Source: Carideicomes alvinocaridis
GTDB taxonomy: Bacteria > Pseudomonadota > Alphaproteobacteria > Rhodobacterales > Rhodobacteraceae
NCBI GenBank assembly: GCA_005473895.2
Contig: SRJI02000023.1
Span: forward strand, 1 to 64,000
Direction: 5' to 3'
Length of the DNA: 64,000 nt
Shown here: positions 8,020-17,292 of the stretch, one piece after another
How the letters are laid out: each line of letters begins with the position of its first letter
Numbering within the stretch: the stretch's first letter is position 1
Program-made: the position numbers and the translations under genes
Notes under the pieces: model-generated
What the model was told of the DNA's origin: nothing
Seen by the model: the letters and a program-made list of their open reading frames with translations, nothing else
The model's database searches: none

Positions 8020-9141
8020 TTGGCACGCCCGTCGGTCGAAGCATCCATACCGATCGAGCTTGCGGAGTTCCGCGAGAGCGGGCTACTTGCGCGGCGCGAG
8101 TGTTTCCGGGTTGCCCTGCTGATCCCGCTCTGCGGCTCGGCGGGGATCTGGGCGCCGTCCTGCATTTCCAGCGCGCAGGTCGCCGTGGCCGAGCTGAACC
8201 GGCGGGCGGGTATCGACGGGCGCAAGGTCCAGCTGATCATGATCGACGCCGCGGTGGAGGCCTCCGAGCCGGTCGAGGAGGTGGTGAACGGGCTGATCGA
8301 CATGGGCGCCATCGACGCCATCGTGGGGATGCATATCAGCGCGATCCGGCAACGGCTGTCCAAGGTGGTCCGCCAGCGCGTCCCCTACATCTACACCCCG
8401 CTCTACGAGGGCGGCGAGACGACCGCGGGCCTGTTCGCCATCGGCGAGACCCCGCAAGAGCAGCTTGGCCCCGCCATCGACCGCCTGCAACGGCTCTACC
8501 GGCCCCGGAAATGGGCGCTGATCGGCAACGATTACGTCTGGCCGCGGTCGTCGCATTCCTACGCCAAGACCTGCCTGCGCAACTTCGACGCCGAGGTGGT
8601 GATGGAATGCTACCTGCCCTTCGGCCTGCCCAGCATGACGCCGGTGGCCGAACGGCTGGAGGCCTCGGGCGCGGAGGCGGTGCTGGTGTCCCTGGTGGGT
8701 CAGGACGCGGTGCGCTTTAACCGCGTCTTCGGTCGCATGGAGCTGCACCGCTCGATGATCCGCCTGTCCTGCGCGCTGGAGGAAAACGGGCTGATGGCCT
8801 GCGGGGCGGGCAACCTTGAACGCCTGTTCGCCGTGTCGTCCTATTTCGGCGCCATCTCGACCGACGCCAACGCGGCCTTCAGGGAACGCTACCATTCGCT
8901 GCACGGCGACTTCGCGCCCGCGCTGAACGCGCTGGGACAATCCACCTACGAGGGGATGCATTACCTCGCCTCGCTGCTGCGGGATCATGGCGAGATCTGG
9001 CGCAGCTCGTCGACCCGCAGTGCGCTGCCCATCGTGCACGAAAGCGGCCGCGCCTTTCGCCAGGGCCGAGCCGGTCCGCGTCCGACGATCTACCTTGCAA
9101 GGGCAGACGGGATGCAGTTCTGCGACTTCAAGCCATTGTGA
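8020..9141 (+). CDS. AmiC-like amide-binding sensor/regulator (type I periplasmic-binding fold, no signal peptide)
   Basis: A 373-residue protein with the leucine/amide-binding-protein fold (FRVALLIPLCGSAG, then SAQVAVAELNRRAGIDGRKVQL). It has no signal peptide, so it is probably cytoplasmic, like Pseudomonas AmiC, which senses amides and holds the antiterminator AmiR. No AmiR-like ANTAR protein is encoded in the window. The TTG at 8020 is chosen because a GGGAGGGGAAGGA stretch lies just before it. It is the first gene of the amide operon. The alternative is an atypical binding protein. The fold is confident; the regulatory role is inferred from family and position. Confidence 0.75.
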   Translation: MARPSVEASIPIELAEFRESGLLARRECFRVALLIPLCGSAGIWAPSCISSAQVAVAELNRRAGIDGRKVQLIMIDAAVEASEPVEEVVNGLIDMGAIDAIVGMHISAIRQRLSKVVRQRVPYIYTPLYEGGETTAGLFAIGETPQEQLGPAIDRLQRLYRPRKWALIGNDYVWPRSSHSYAKTCLRNFDAEVVMECYLPFGLPSMTPVAERLEASGAEAVLVSLVGQDAVRFNRVFGRMELHRSMIRLSCALEENGLMACGAGNLERLFAVSSYFGAISTDANAAFRERYHSLHGDFAPALNALGQSTYEGMHYLASLLRDHGEIWRSSSTRSALPIVHESGRAFRQGRAGPRPTIYLARADGMQFCDFKPL

Positions 9142-9157
9142 AATAACAAGAGTATCC

Positions 9158-9196
9158 AGTATTTTCCATTTCAAACAAAATACTTGAAATGGAAAA
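9158..9196 (+). promoter_or_regulatory. Two overlapping, mutually exclusive inverted repeats in the sensor-flotillin gap
   Basis: Hairpin A: AGTATTTT (9158-9165) pairs with AAAATACT (9177-9184). Hairpin B: TTTTCCATTTCAA (9162-9174) pairs perfectly with TTGAAATGGAAAA (9184-9196), with a 9-nt loop. The arms share bases, so only one can form. The stretch is AT-rich within a GC-rich operon and lies in a 132-nt untranslated gap. Neither hairpin is followed by a T-run. It may be a binding site for a dimeric regulator or an RNA switch. Confidence 0.6.
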
Positions 9197-9273
9197 CGAA
9201 CTCGTCCACCGTAATTTCGAAACGGGGAGTCGTGCCGCGAGTGGCGGGGCGGCCGCATCTGGAGGGACGGGCC

Positions 9274-10902
9274 TTGTACTGGATTTCGGCAATCATCATT
9301 CTGGCGATCGTGCTGCTGGTCTGCGTCTGGTTCCTGCACAGCTTCTACGCCAAGGCGACGCTGGAGACGGCGCTCGTGCGGACCGGCCTCGGGGGACGGC
9401 GGGTGATGACCGACGGCGGCTGCATCGCCCTGCCGATCGTCCACCAGCTTCAGCGGGTGTCGATGCAGACCGCCGCCCTGGTGGTCAGCCGGACGGGCCG
9501 CGACTCCGTTTTGACCGAGGACCAGCTGCGCGCCGACATCGTCATGGAATTCGAGCTGAGGGTGGCCGCGGACCCGCAGAGCATCGCCATCGCGGCGCAG
9601 GCGCTGGGCCATCGGATCGCCCGCAGCGGCGAGGCGTTTCACGAGGTCCTGGGCGGCACCCTGGCCAGCGCGCTGCAAAGTGCCGCCGCCAGCCGCAGCC
9701 TGGGCGAGATCCACCTGGGCCGCGCCGCCTTCTGCGACGAGGTGGCCGAGGGCGTGAACCGGCAGGCCGGGCGGCTGGGGCTGGAGCTGGTGTCCGCCGC
9801 GCTGGTCTCGGTGGATCAGAGCGACCTGGCCCAGCGGGACGAGAACAACGCCTTCAACGCACGTGGAATGCGCCGCCTGGCCGAACTGGTCGCCGAAGAG
9901 CGCAAGGCCCGCATCGCCGTTGAGACCAGCACCGAGGTTGCTCTGCGCGAACACCGGCTGGCCCAGCATCAGCGCCAGATCGAGCTTCAGCGCGCCGAGC
10001 GCGAGGCGGAGATCGCCCAGCAGGAACATCTCGCCCGGCTCGAGGCCGAGGCCGAGAGCCGCTCGGCGACCGCGCGTGCCGAGGCCCGCCGCGCTTCGGA
10101 GACCGCCCGGATCGAGCAGGAGCGCGAGACCAAGTCCGCCCAGGTCGCCAACGACGAGGCGCTGCGGCAGGCCGAGATGAAGGCGCTGCTGGAACTGGAA
10201 GAGGCCAAGATCGCCAACGACATCCGCCTGTCCCGCGCCCGCGCCGAGGAAGCCAAGGCCAAGGCCGAGGAAGAGGAGGCCCGCGCGCAGGTGATCCTCG
10301 CCGCCGAGAACGTGCAGGCCCAGAAGGAGCGCGCGGCCACCCAGCGGGAACGCGAGATCGCCCGCATGAAACAGGAGCGCGAGATCGAGCGTGACGACGC
10401 CCAGGTCAAGAGCGACGTGAACAGCCTGCTGGCCAAGGCGCAGGCCGAAGCCTCGGCGCGCACTACCGCCGCCAACGCCGAGAAGGCTGCGATGGAGGCC
10501 GAGGCCGCGGGCCGCGCCGCGCTCAACAAGGCCGAGAACGAGCTGAGCGAGCCGGTGATCCGGATGCGGCTGGAGGAACGGCGTCTCGACCGGATGCCCG
10601 AGATCATGACCCAGATGATGAAGCCGGTGGAAAAGATCGACTCGATCCGCATCAACCAGATCGGCGGGCTGGGCGGCAGTGGCAGCAGTTCCGGCGCGGA
10701 GGGCGTGGACGGCGCCTTTGGCGCGGCCATGGACCAGATCCTCGGCATGGCGGTGCGCCTGCCGGCGATGAAACAGATGGGCGAGGAGATCGGGCTCGAT
10801 TTCGACGTGCCCACGGCGGGCCGCACGGCGGATTACGCCAACCGCATCAAGGGCAAGCCCAGGGACGGGCAGGAGCCCCCCGCACCGAAAGACAAAGAGT
10901 GA
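9274..10902 (+). CDS. Flotillin-like SPFH-domain membrane protein
   Basis: A 542-residue protein with an N-terminal membrane anchor (YWISAIIILAIVLLVCVWFL), an SPFH/band-7 domain (about 40-210), and a long Ala/Glu/Arg-rich coiled coil (about 215-450) typical of flotillins (YqiK/FloT type). The C-terminus is Gly/Ser-rich and then acidic. Flotillins organise membrane microdomains and scaffold complexes. The TTG at 9274 is selected because GGAGGG lies 7 nt upstream; the earlier TTG at 9184 falls inside an inverted repeat and lacks a ribosome site. It is embedded in an amide-uptake operon, an unusual partner, and may scaffold the transporter. No NfeD gene is adjacent. Confidence 0.85.
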   Translation: MYWISAIIILAIVLLVCVWFLHSFYAKATLETALVRTGLGGRRVMTDGGCIALPIVHQLQRVSMQTAALVVSRTGRDSVLTEDQLRADIVMEFELRVAADPQSIAIAAQALGHRIARSGEAFHEVLGGTLASALQSAAASRSLGEIHLGRAAFCDEVAEGVNRQAGRLGLELVSAALVSVDQSDLAQRDENNAFNARGMRRLAELVAEERKARIAVETSTEVALREHRLAQHQRQIELQRAEREAEIAQQEHLARLEAEAESRSATARAEARRASETARIEQERETKSAQVANDEALRQAEMKALLELEEAKIANDIRLSRARAEEAKAKAEEEEARAQVILAAENVQAQKERAATQREREIARMKQEREIERDDAQVKSDVNSLLAKAQAEASARTTAANAEKAAMEAEAAGRAALNKAENELSEPVIRMRLEERRLDRMPEIMTQMMKPVEKIDSIRINQIGGLGGSGSSSGAEGVDGAFGAAMDQILGMAVRLPAMKQMGEEIGLDFDVPTAGRTADYANRIKGKPRDGQEPPAPKDKE

Positions 10903-10959
10903 CCTTAAGTCACCGCACCTGACCGACATTTTCCCGGATCCAACAAACGGAGGACTGAC

Positions 10960-12183
10960 ATGTCTCTGAACAGGAGAGAATTCCTTGGCGCGACCGCCGC
11001 GCTGACCACGGCCGGGGCGCTGCTACCCAGTGCCACCCTTGCCGCCGACAGCATCAAGCTGGGCTCGATCCTCGACACTTCGGGCATCTTCGACGCCTAC
11101 GGCAAGCCGATGGACCAGGCGCTGCGCCTTGCCATCGGAGAGATCAACGCCGGCGGCGGCCTGCTGGGCCGCGAGGTCGACGTGCTCTCGTACGACACCC
11201 AGTCGGACATGGCGCTCTATTCGCAATACGCGCAGAAGCTCACCCGCCAGGACCAGGTGGACGTGGTGCACGGCGGCATCCTGTCGGCCTCGCGCGAGGC
11301 GATTCGCCAGACCATGCGCAAGTCCAAGACGCTCTATTTCTACAACGTCCAGTACGAGGGCGGCGTCTGCGACCGCAACATCTTCGTCACCGGCGTCACC
11401 CCCTCGCAGCAGGTCGAGGTGCTGGTCCCCTACGCGATGAAGAAATCCGGGCCCAAGGTCCATATCCTCGCCGCCGACTACAATTACGGCCAGATCACCG
11501 CGCGCTGGATCCAGAAGTTCGTGGAGGAGAACGGCGGCGAGGTGGTCGCCACCGACTTCTTCCCGCTCGACGTGTCGGACTTCGGTTCGACCATCACCAA
11601 GATCCAGCAGACGGCACCGGACCTCGTGGTCGCCCCGCTGGTCGGTGGCGCGCACCTGTCGTTCTTCCGCCAGTGGGCCGCCGCGGGCATGAAGGACAAG
11701 ATCGCGCTGGCCTCCACCACCATGGGCGTGGGCAACGAGCACAAGGTGCTGACCCCCGAAGAGGGCAACGGCATCATGGTCGCCTACAACTACTCGCAGG
11801 AGCTCGACACGCCGGAGAACCGCGCGTTCAAGGAGAAATGGGAAGCAGCCTACGGCGACACCTCCGCGATCCACGAACTGGCCGTCTCCACCTACCAGGG
11901 CATCATGCTCTGGGCCGAGGGCGTGAAGAAGGCGGGAACCGTGGACCGGATGCCGGTGATCGAGGCGCTCGAGACCGGCATCTCCATCGTCGGCCCGGCG
12001 GGCAACATCGCCATCGACCCGCAGACCCACCACGCCACGCTCGACGTGCACGTGATGGAGGTCGAGAACCAGGGGATGACGGTGATGGAGACCTTCAACC
12101 AGGTCGCGCCGGTGGACACGCAGCAGGTCTGCAACCTCCAGGAAAATCCCGACGACAACACCCAGTACGAGATCCAGATCTGA
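10960..12183 (+). CDS. Urea/short-chain-amide ABC transporter substrate-binding protein
   Basis: A 407-residue periplasmic receptor of the UrtA/FmdD type. The N-terminus MSLNRREFLGATAALTTAG has twin arginines and a hydrophobic stretch, so Tat export is likely; cleavage is probably after ATLAA. The mature part begins DSIKLGSILDTSGIFDAYGK, the usual opening of these receptors. A GGAGGA site precedes the ATG. It heads the transporter block, followed by two permeases and two ATPases. Amide is the favoured substrate because an amidase is encoded in the same operon; urea remains possible, but no urease gene is present. Confidence 0.88.
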   Translation: MSLNRREFLGATAALTTAGALLPSATLAADSIKLGSILDTSGIFDAYGKPMDQALRLAIGEINAGGGLLGREVDVLSYDTQSDMALYSQYAQKLTRQDQVDVVHGGILSASREAIRQTMRKSKTLYFYNVQYEGGVCDRNIFVTGVTPSQQVEVLVPYAMKKSGPKVHILAADYNYGQITARWIQKFVEENGGEVVATDFFPLDVSDFGSTITKIQQTAPDLVVAPLVGGAHLSFFRQWAAAGMKDKIALASTTMGVGNEHKVLTPEEGNGIMVAYNYSQELDTPENRAFKEKWEAAYGDTSAIHELAVSTYQGIMLWAEGVKKAGTVDRMPVIEALETGISIVGPAGNIAIDPQTHHATLDVHVMEVENQGMTVMETFNQVAPVDTQQVCNLQENPDDNTQYEIQI

Positions 12184-12244
12184 TCGCGTGACGCCCTCCG
12201 GCGGGGCGGCCGAGACCCGCCCCGCCCAAAAGGAAAGAAGGCCC

Positions 12245-13111
12245 ATGGACCTGAGTTTCGTCATCCTCGTCGAGATGCTCTACGCCATCGCCACGCTCGT
12301 GCTGATCAGCGCGGGGCTGGCGGTGGTCTTCGGCATGATGAAGGTCATCAACCTCGCCCATGGCGAATTCATGATGATGGGCGGCTACGCCACGATCACC
12401 GCCGTCGGGCTGGGGGTGAACGTCTTTGTCGCCATGCTGATCATCGCCCCCATCGTGGTCGGCCTGATCGGTCTGGTGGTGGAGCGGCTGGTCATCCGCC
12501 ACCTCTACGGTCGGCTGGTGGACACGATGCTGGCAACCTGGGGCCTGAGCCTGGTGTTCATCGGGCTGGCGACGATGATCTTCGGCAACACGACGACGGG
12601 CATCTCCACCCCGATCTCGGGGTTCGCGGTGGGGCGCTACCAGATCAACGGCTACAACTTCTTCATCATCGTCGTGGCGATCGTGCTGGTGATCGCGATG
12701 CTGGCGGTCCTCAAGGGGACGCGGCTGGGGCTGATCGCGCGGGGCACGATGCAGCGCTCCGAGATGGCCGCCGCGCTGGGCTACAGCCCCGACCGGATCT
12801 ACATGGCCACCTTCTTTTGCGGCTCGGCGCTGTCGGGGCTGGCGGGGGCGATCCTCGCACCGCTGGTCGGGCTGGTGCCGACCTCGGGCGGGGCCTACAT
12901 CGCCAAGGCGTTCATCACCGTGATCGCGGGCGGGCCGTCGCTGATTGCGGGGCTGGTCAGCTCGGCCACCAGCTTTGGCGTGGTCAGCCAGGTCTTCACC
13001 TTCGCCATCTCGCCGGTCATCGGCGATGTCGCGCTGCTGATCGCCGCGGTGGTGCTGCTGCGCGCCATGCCGCAGGGGATCACCAGCCGCTTCTTCCGGG
13101 GGAAGCTGTGA
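12245..13111 (+). CDS. HAAT-family ABC permease (LivH/UrtB type)
   Basis: A 288-residue inner-membrane permease with about eight hydrophobic segments and the family signature MMKVINLAHGEFMMMGGY near residue 30-50. A cytoplasmic EAA-like loop reads ARGTMQRSEMAAALGYSPDRIY. The ATG at 12245 follows an AAAGGAAAGAAGG ribosome site and is preferred to an upstream in-frame Met. Its stop overlaps the next permease start by 1 bp, so the two are probably translationally coupled. It forms the membrane pore with the following gene. Confidence 0.9.
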   Translation: MDLSFVILVEMLYAIATLVLISAGLAVVFGMMKVINLAHGEFMMMGGYATITAVGLGVNVFVAMLIIAPIVVGLIGLVVERLVIRHLYGRLVDTMLATWGLSLVFIGLATMIFGNTTTGISTPISGFAVGRYQINGYNFFIIVVAIVLVIAMLAVLKGTRLGLIARGTMQRSEMAAALGYSPDRIYMATFFCGSALSGLAGAILAPLVGLVPTSGGAYIAKAFITVIAGGPSLIAGLVSSATSFGVVSQVFTFAISPVIGDVALLIAAVVLLRAMPQGITSRFFRGKL

Positions 13112-14133
13112 TGCGCCGGCCCGCCGCCCGCGACGTGGCGGGGATCCTCGTCGCCTCGGCCCTCCTGATCGCGGTGATGCCGATGCTGATCGGCACCTAC
13201 ACCCTGACCGTGCTGGTGATCTACGGGATGCTGGGCCTCAGCCTCGGCCTGATCTGGGGCTTCGGCGGCATCCTGTGCTTCGGGCAGGCGGCCTTCTTCG
13301 GGCTGGGGGCCTATGTCTACGCCATTTCCGCGGTGAATATCGGCGAAAGCACCCTGCCGATGATCCTTGCCGTGCTGGTCACCGCCGGGTTCGCCGCGCT
13401 GCTGGGCGCGATGATGTTCTACGGCCGGCTCGGCGACGTCTATCTCGGGGTCATCACGCTGGTCGTGACGTTGATCCTGTTCAAGTTCATCAACACCACC
13501 GCCGGCCCGCAATACGTGATCGGCAAGGCGCGGCTGGGCGGGTTCAACGGCATTCCGGGCTTCCAGACCCTGAACGTGCCCGGCGACCCGGAGGCCTATA
13601 TCTGGGGCGACCAGCTGTTCTACGTCTGCGCCGTGGCGCTGGTGATCGTGGTCCTGCTGGTGACCTGGCTGCTGCGGTCGTCCTTTGGCCGGATCGCCGT
13701 CGGCATCCGCGAGAACGAGACCCGGATGGCGCTGATGGGCTACGACGTGGCGGCGCGCAAGACGGTGCTCTTCGCCGTCGGCGCGGCCATTGCCGGGCTG
13801 GCGGGCGCGCTGTTCGCCAACTGGGCCGAGATCGTGACGCCCAACCTCTTCTCGCTGGGGCAGTCGGCCGAGATCATCATCTGGTGCATCGTCGGCGGGC
13901 TGGGCACCCGGCTGGGGCCGATCGTCGGGGCCGCGGGGCTGGCCTATCTCAAGTTCATGCTCGGCCAGCAGAGCATGATCGACAACACATTGATCATGGG
14001 GCTGGTGCTGGTGCTGTTTGTTCTGTTCCTGCCGCGCGGACTGGTTCCCGCCGTCGCCTCCCTGTGGAGGGCGAGCGTCGGGCGCGGCACCCGGCGCCGC
14101 CCGAGCCGGCACCGGAGGCTGCGTCATGGCTGA
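13111..14133 (+). CDS. HAAT-family ABC permease (LivM/UrtC type)
   Basis: A 340-residue permease with about ten hydrophobic segments. The LivM signature is GLSLGLIWGFGGILCFGQAAFFGLGAY, and the ATPase-contacting loop is GIRENETRMALMGYDVAARK. The start overlaps the previous stop by one base. The end overlaps the next gene by 8 bp and has a basic Arg-rich tail (RGTRRRPSRHRRLRHG). Confidence 0.9.
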   Translation: MRRPAARDVAGILVASALLIAVMPMLIGTYTLTVLVIYGMLGLSLGLIWGFGGILCFGQAAFFGLGAYVYAISAVNIGESTLPMILAVLVTAGFAALLGAMMFYGRLGDVYLGVITLVVTLILFKFINTTAGPQYVIGKARLGGFNGIPGFQTLNVPGDPEAYIWGDQLFYVCAVALVIVVLLVTWLLRSSFGRIAVGIRENETRMALMGYDVAARKTVLFAVGAAIAGLAGALFANWAEIVTPNLFSLGQSAEIIIWCIVGGLGTRLGPIVGAAGLAYLKFMLGQQSMIDNTLIMGLVLVLFVLFLPRGLVPAVASLWRASVGRGTRRRPSRHRRLRHG

Positions 14134-14842
14134 GACCGTGCTGGAGACCGCCGGGCTGACCATGCGCTTCGGCGGGGTCACGGCCAGCGACAACGTGGAT
14201 TTCAAGCTGCGCACGCGCGAGCTGCGCTGCCTGATCGGACCGAACGGTGCGGGCAAGTCCACCTTCTTCAAATGCGTCACCGGGCTTCTGACGCCCAGCG
14301 ACGGGCATGTCTTCATGCGCGGCCAGGAGGTGACGGGCTGGCATCCGCACCAGGTCGCCGCGCTGGGGGTAGGGATCAAGACCCAGACGCCGAACGTGCT
14401 GGACGCGCTCAGCGTGCATGAAAACATCTGGCTGGCCGCGCGCCGCTTCTTCGATCCCGCCGAGGCCGGAGCCCGCACGGACGAGATGATCGACCGCCTG
14501 GCGCTGGGCCCCATCGCCCGCGCCGAGCTGGGGCAGCTGGCCCACGGCGAACGTCAGCGGGTGGAGCTGGGGCTGGTCGCCGTGGCCGACCCCTGGCTGG
14601 TGCTGCTCGACGAACCCGCCGCGGGGATGAGCGCCGAGGACGTGGAGCGCATGACCGCCATCATCCACGACATGACCCGCAACGCCGCGGTGGTGATCGT
14701 GGAGCATGACATGCAGTTCATCCGCTCGATCGCCGAGACCGTGACGGTCTTTCACCAGGGCGCGGTGCTGATGGAGGACCACGTGGACCGCGTGATGAGC
14801 GACGAGACCGTGCGCCGCGTCTATCTGGGAAAGAAGGCCTGA
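14126..14842 (+). CDS. ABC transporter ATPase (LivG/UrtD type)
   Basis: A 238-residue nucleotide-binding subunit. Walker A is GPNGAGKST (38-46), Walker B with the catalytic Glu is WLVLLDEPAAGMSAED, and the switch His lies in VIVEHDMQFIRSI. The signature motif is degenerate: LAHGERQRVEL instead of LSGGQ, a variant common in urea/amide UrtD ATPases. The ATG at 14126 overlaps the preceding gene by 8 bp and its last base is shared with the next start. It should pair with the ATPase domain of the downstream fusion. Confidence 0.9.
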   Translation: MAETVLETAGLTMRFGGVTASDNVDFKLRTRELRCLIGPNGAGKSTFFKCVTGLLTPSDGHVFMRGQEVTGWHPHQVAALGVGIKTQTPNVLDALSVHENIWLAARRFFDPAEAGARTDEMIDRLALGPIARAELGQLAHGERQRVELGLVAVADPWLVLLDEPAAGMSAEDVERMTAIIHDMTRNAAVVIVEHDMQFIRSIAETVTVFHQGAVLMEDHVDRVMSDETVRRVYLGKKA

Positions 14843-17286
14843 TGAGCGAAGACCGCGATATCCTGCTGAACGTGAAGGGCCTGTCGGGCGGCTATGGCCG
14901 GGTCCCGATCCTGCACGGCATCGACCTCGAGGTGGCCGAGAACGAGGTGGTGGGCGTGCTGGGCCACAACGGCATGGGCAAGACCACGCTGCTGCGCACG
15001 CTCATGGGGTTCCTGCCCGCCACGGCCGGCCGGGTTCAGTTCGACCGCAGCGACATCACCCGCGCCGCGCCGCACGAACGCGGGCGGCTGGGCATGGGCT
15101 ACGTGCCGCAGGGCCGCGGGATCTTCCCGCAGCTCAGCGTGCGCGACAACCTGCGCTTTGCCTGGCACGATTACGGCACCGGGACCGAGGCCGAGGTCAT
15201 GGAGGCGGTGCTGAAGGACTTTCCCCGCCTGTCGCGTCTGCTGGACCGCGAGGGCGGCGCGCTGTCGGGCGGGGAGCAGCAATTGCTGGCGCTCGCCCGT
15301 TGCCTGATGGGCAGCCCCGATTTCCTGCTGCTCGACGAGCCGACCGAGGGCATCCAGCCGTCGATCATCGAGGAGATGGCCGAGACGCTGCTGCACCTGC
15401 GGGCGACGCGCGGCCTGTCGATCCTGCTGGTGGAGCAGAACTTCGACTTCATCGCCGACCTTTCCGAGCGGGTGCTGGTGCTGGAGCGCGGGCGCATCAC
15501 CGGCACGCTGGACCGCGCCGAGCTGCACGACCGGGCCAAGGTGGACGAGCTTCTGGGCTTCGGCGCGCGCGGTACGCGGCAACAGGGGCAGGCGGCGCAC
15601 TCTGCCACCGCTGCCCGTGCGCCCGCTCTCGCGGCCGCCTCGCCTTCCGCCGCCCGCGCTGTGCCCTCCGCCGCGCAGCCCGGCCCGTCCCGGTCCGACC
15701 GGACCCGGCCGACTTCGAGCCAGCCGACCCCGATGCAACAGCCGGCCCCCGTGCCCCAGACCAAGGTGACCACAATGACGATCAAGCGTCCGACCCTTTC
15801 GCAGATGCGCAGCATGGCGGAGCGTTTCGGCATGTCGCTGTCGGACGAGGACCTGCTCGAGTACATCGAGATCATCGAGCCGTTCATGCAGTCCTACGAC
15901 CGGCTGGACGCCATGCCCGACTACCTGCCCGAGGTGCGCTACCCGCGCTCGCCCGGCTATTTCCCCGACCGGACGGAGAACCCGCTGAACGCGTGGTACG
16001 TCAAGACCGAGGTGCGCGGCGCGCCGGACGGGCGGCTGCGCGGCAAGCGCATCGCGCTCAAGGACAACATCTGCCTTGCCGGGGTGCCGATGATGAACGG
16101 CTCCTCGATCATGGAGGGCTACACCCCCGAGATCGACGCCACCATCGTCACCCGCATGCTGGACGAGGGCGCGGTGATCGCGGGCAAGGCCCATTGCGAG
16201 AACTTCTGCCTCTCGGGCGGCTCGCACACCAACGCCAAGGGGCCGGTCCACAACCCGTGGAAGCGCGGCTACATGGCGGGCGGATCCTCGAGCGGCTCGG
16301 CGGCGCTGGTGGCGGCGGGCGAGGTGGACATGGCCATCGCGGGCGACCAGGGCGGGTCGATCCGCATCCCGGCCTCGAACTGCGGCATCTACGGCATGAA
16401 ACCCACCCACGGCCTCGTGCCCTATACCGGCGCCATGCCCATCGAGCAGACCATCGATCACCTCGGCCCGGTATCCAATACCGTGGCCGACAATGCCCTG
16501 CTGCTGGAAATACTGGCGGGTGAGGACGGGCTGGATCCGCGGCAATACGCTCCCAAGGTCTACAGCTACACCGAAGCGCTGGGCCGCGGCTGCCACGGGA
16601 TGCGCATCGGCATCCTGAAAGAGGGCTTCGGCCACGCGAATTCCGAACCGGACGTGGACCAGAAGGTGATGGCGGCGGCCGAGCGGTTCCGCGAGTTGGG
16701 CGCGCGGGTCGAAGAGGTCTCGGTCCCCGAGCATCACACCGCCATGGACGCCTGGACCGCGATCACGCTGGAGGGGCTCCAGGACGGGATGATGTGGGGC
16801 AATTCCACGGGCACCAACTACAAGGGCCTGTTCCTGCCCTCCATGACCGACCACATGAGCCAGTGGCGGACCCGCGCGGACGAGCTGAGCCATTCACTCA
16901 AGGCCTGCATGTTCGTGGGCGAACACGCGCAGCGGCAATATCGCGGGCGGTTCTACGGCAAGGCGCAGAACATCATGCGCAAGGCCAACGACCGCTACCA
17001 TGCGGCGCTGAAGCAATACGACCTGCTGCTGCTGCCGACCCTGCCGCTCAAGGCGCAGCCGCATCCGCCGGCCGATTGCTCCATCAGCCTCTACGTCCAG
17101 CGCGCCTTCGAGATGACCGCCAACACCGCGCCCTTCAACGGCGGGCTGCCGGCGATGAGCCTGCCCTGCGGCCTGAGCGAGGGGCTGCCCATCGGCGCGA
17201 TGCTGGTCGGCCCGAATTACGGCGAGATGAAGATCTACCAGGCGGCGCACGCCTTCGAGCAATCGGGTGACTGGCGCGACATGTGA
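14842..17286 (+). CDS. Fusion protein: LivF/UrtE-type ABC ATPase + amidase-signature hydrolase
   Basis: An 814-residue bifunctional protein. Residues 1-244 form a complete ABC ATPase: Walker [10 protein letters not shown] (41-49), signature LSGGEQQ (141-147), Walker [11 protein letters not shown] (161-170). Residues 245-311 are an Ala/Pro/Ser/Thr/Gln-rich linker. Residues 312-814 (503 aa) are a full amidase-signature enzyme close to the Rhodococcus enantioselective amidase, with Lys407 (ALKDN), a Ser cluster 482-484 (GGSSSGSA) and Ser506 ([10 protein letters not shown]) as the Ser-cisSer-Lys triad. The fusion would place amide hydrolysis at the transporter's cytoplasmic face. An internal ATG at 15775 with AAGGTG 6 nt upstream might also give free amidase. 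A lost stop codon or sequencing error is the main alternative; the linker stays open and low-complexity, as a real linker would. Confidence 0.85.
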   Translation: MSEDRDILLNVKGLSGGYGRVPILHGIDLEVAENEVVGVLGHNGMGKTTLLRTLMGFLPATAGRVQFDRSDITRAAPHERGRLGMGYVPQGRGIFPQLSVRDNLRFAWHDYGTGTEAEVMEAVLKDFPRLSRLLDREGGALSGGEQQLLALARCLMGSPDFLLLDEPTEGIQPSIIEEMAETLLHLRATRGLSILLVEQNFDFIADLSERVLVLERGRITGTLDRAELHDRAKVDELLGFGARGTRQQGQAAHSATAARAPALAAASPSAARAVPSAAQPGPSRSDRTRPTSSQPTPMQQPAPVPQTKVTTMTIKRPTLSQMRSMAERFGMSLSDEDLLEYIEIIEPFMQSYDRLDAMPDYLPEVRYPRSPGYFPDRTENPLNAWYVKTEVRGAPDGRLRGKRIALKDNICLAGVPMMNGSSIMEGYTPEIDATIVTRMLDEGAVIAGKAHCENFCLSGGSHTNAKGPVHNPWKRGYMAGGSSSGSAALVAAGEVDMAIAGDQGGSIRIPASNCGIYGMKPTHGLVPYTGAMPIEQTIDHLGPVSNTVADNALLLEILAGEDGLDPRQYAPKVYSYTEALGRGCHGMRIGILKEGFGHANSEPDVDQKVMAAAERFRELGARVEEVSVPEHHTAMDAWTAITLEGLQDGMMWGNSTGTNYKGLFLPSMTDHMSQWRTRADELSHSLKACMFVGEHAQRQYRGRFYGKAQNIMRKANDRYHAALKQYDLLLLPTLPLKAQPHPPADCSISLYVQRAFEMTANTAPFNGGLPAMSLPCGLSEGLPIGAMLVGPNYGEMKIYQAAHAFEQSGDWRDM

Positions 17287-17292
17287 GGAGAC

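Noticed and set aside
9184-9273. Earlier TTG start for the flotillin gene
   Set aside because: It lies within the arm of the inverted repeat, has no ribosome site and adds a polar stretch ahead of the membrane anchor; TTG 9274 has GGAGGG at good spacing.
14842-17286. Two separate genes joined by assembly error
   Set aside because: Not fully excluded. The linker has no stop, is low-complexity and keeps frame, so fusion is the simpler reading; listed as the key check.
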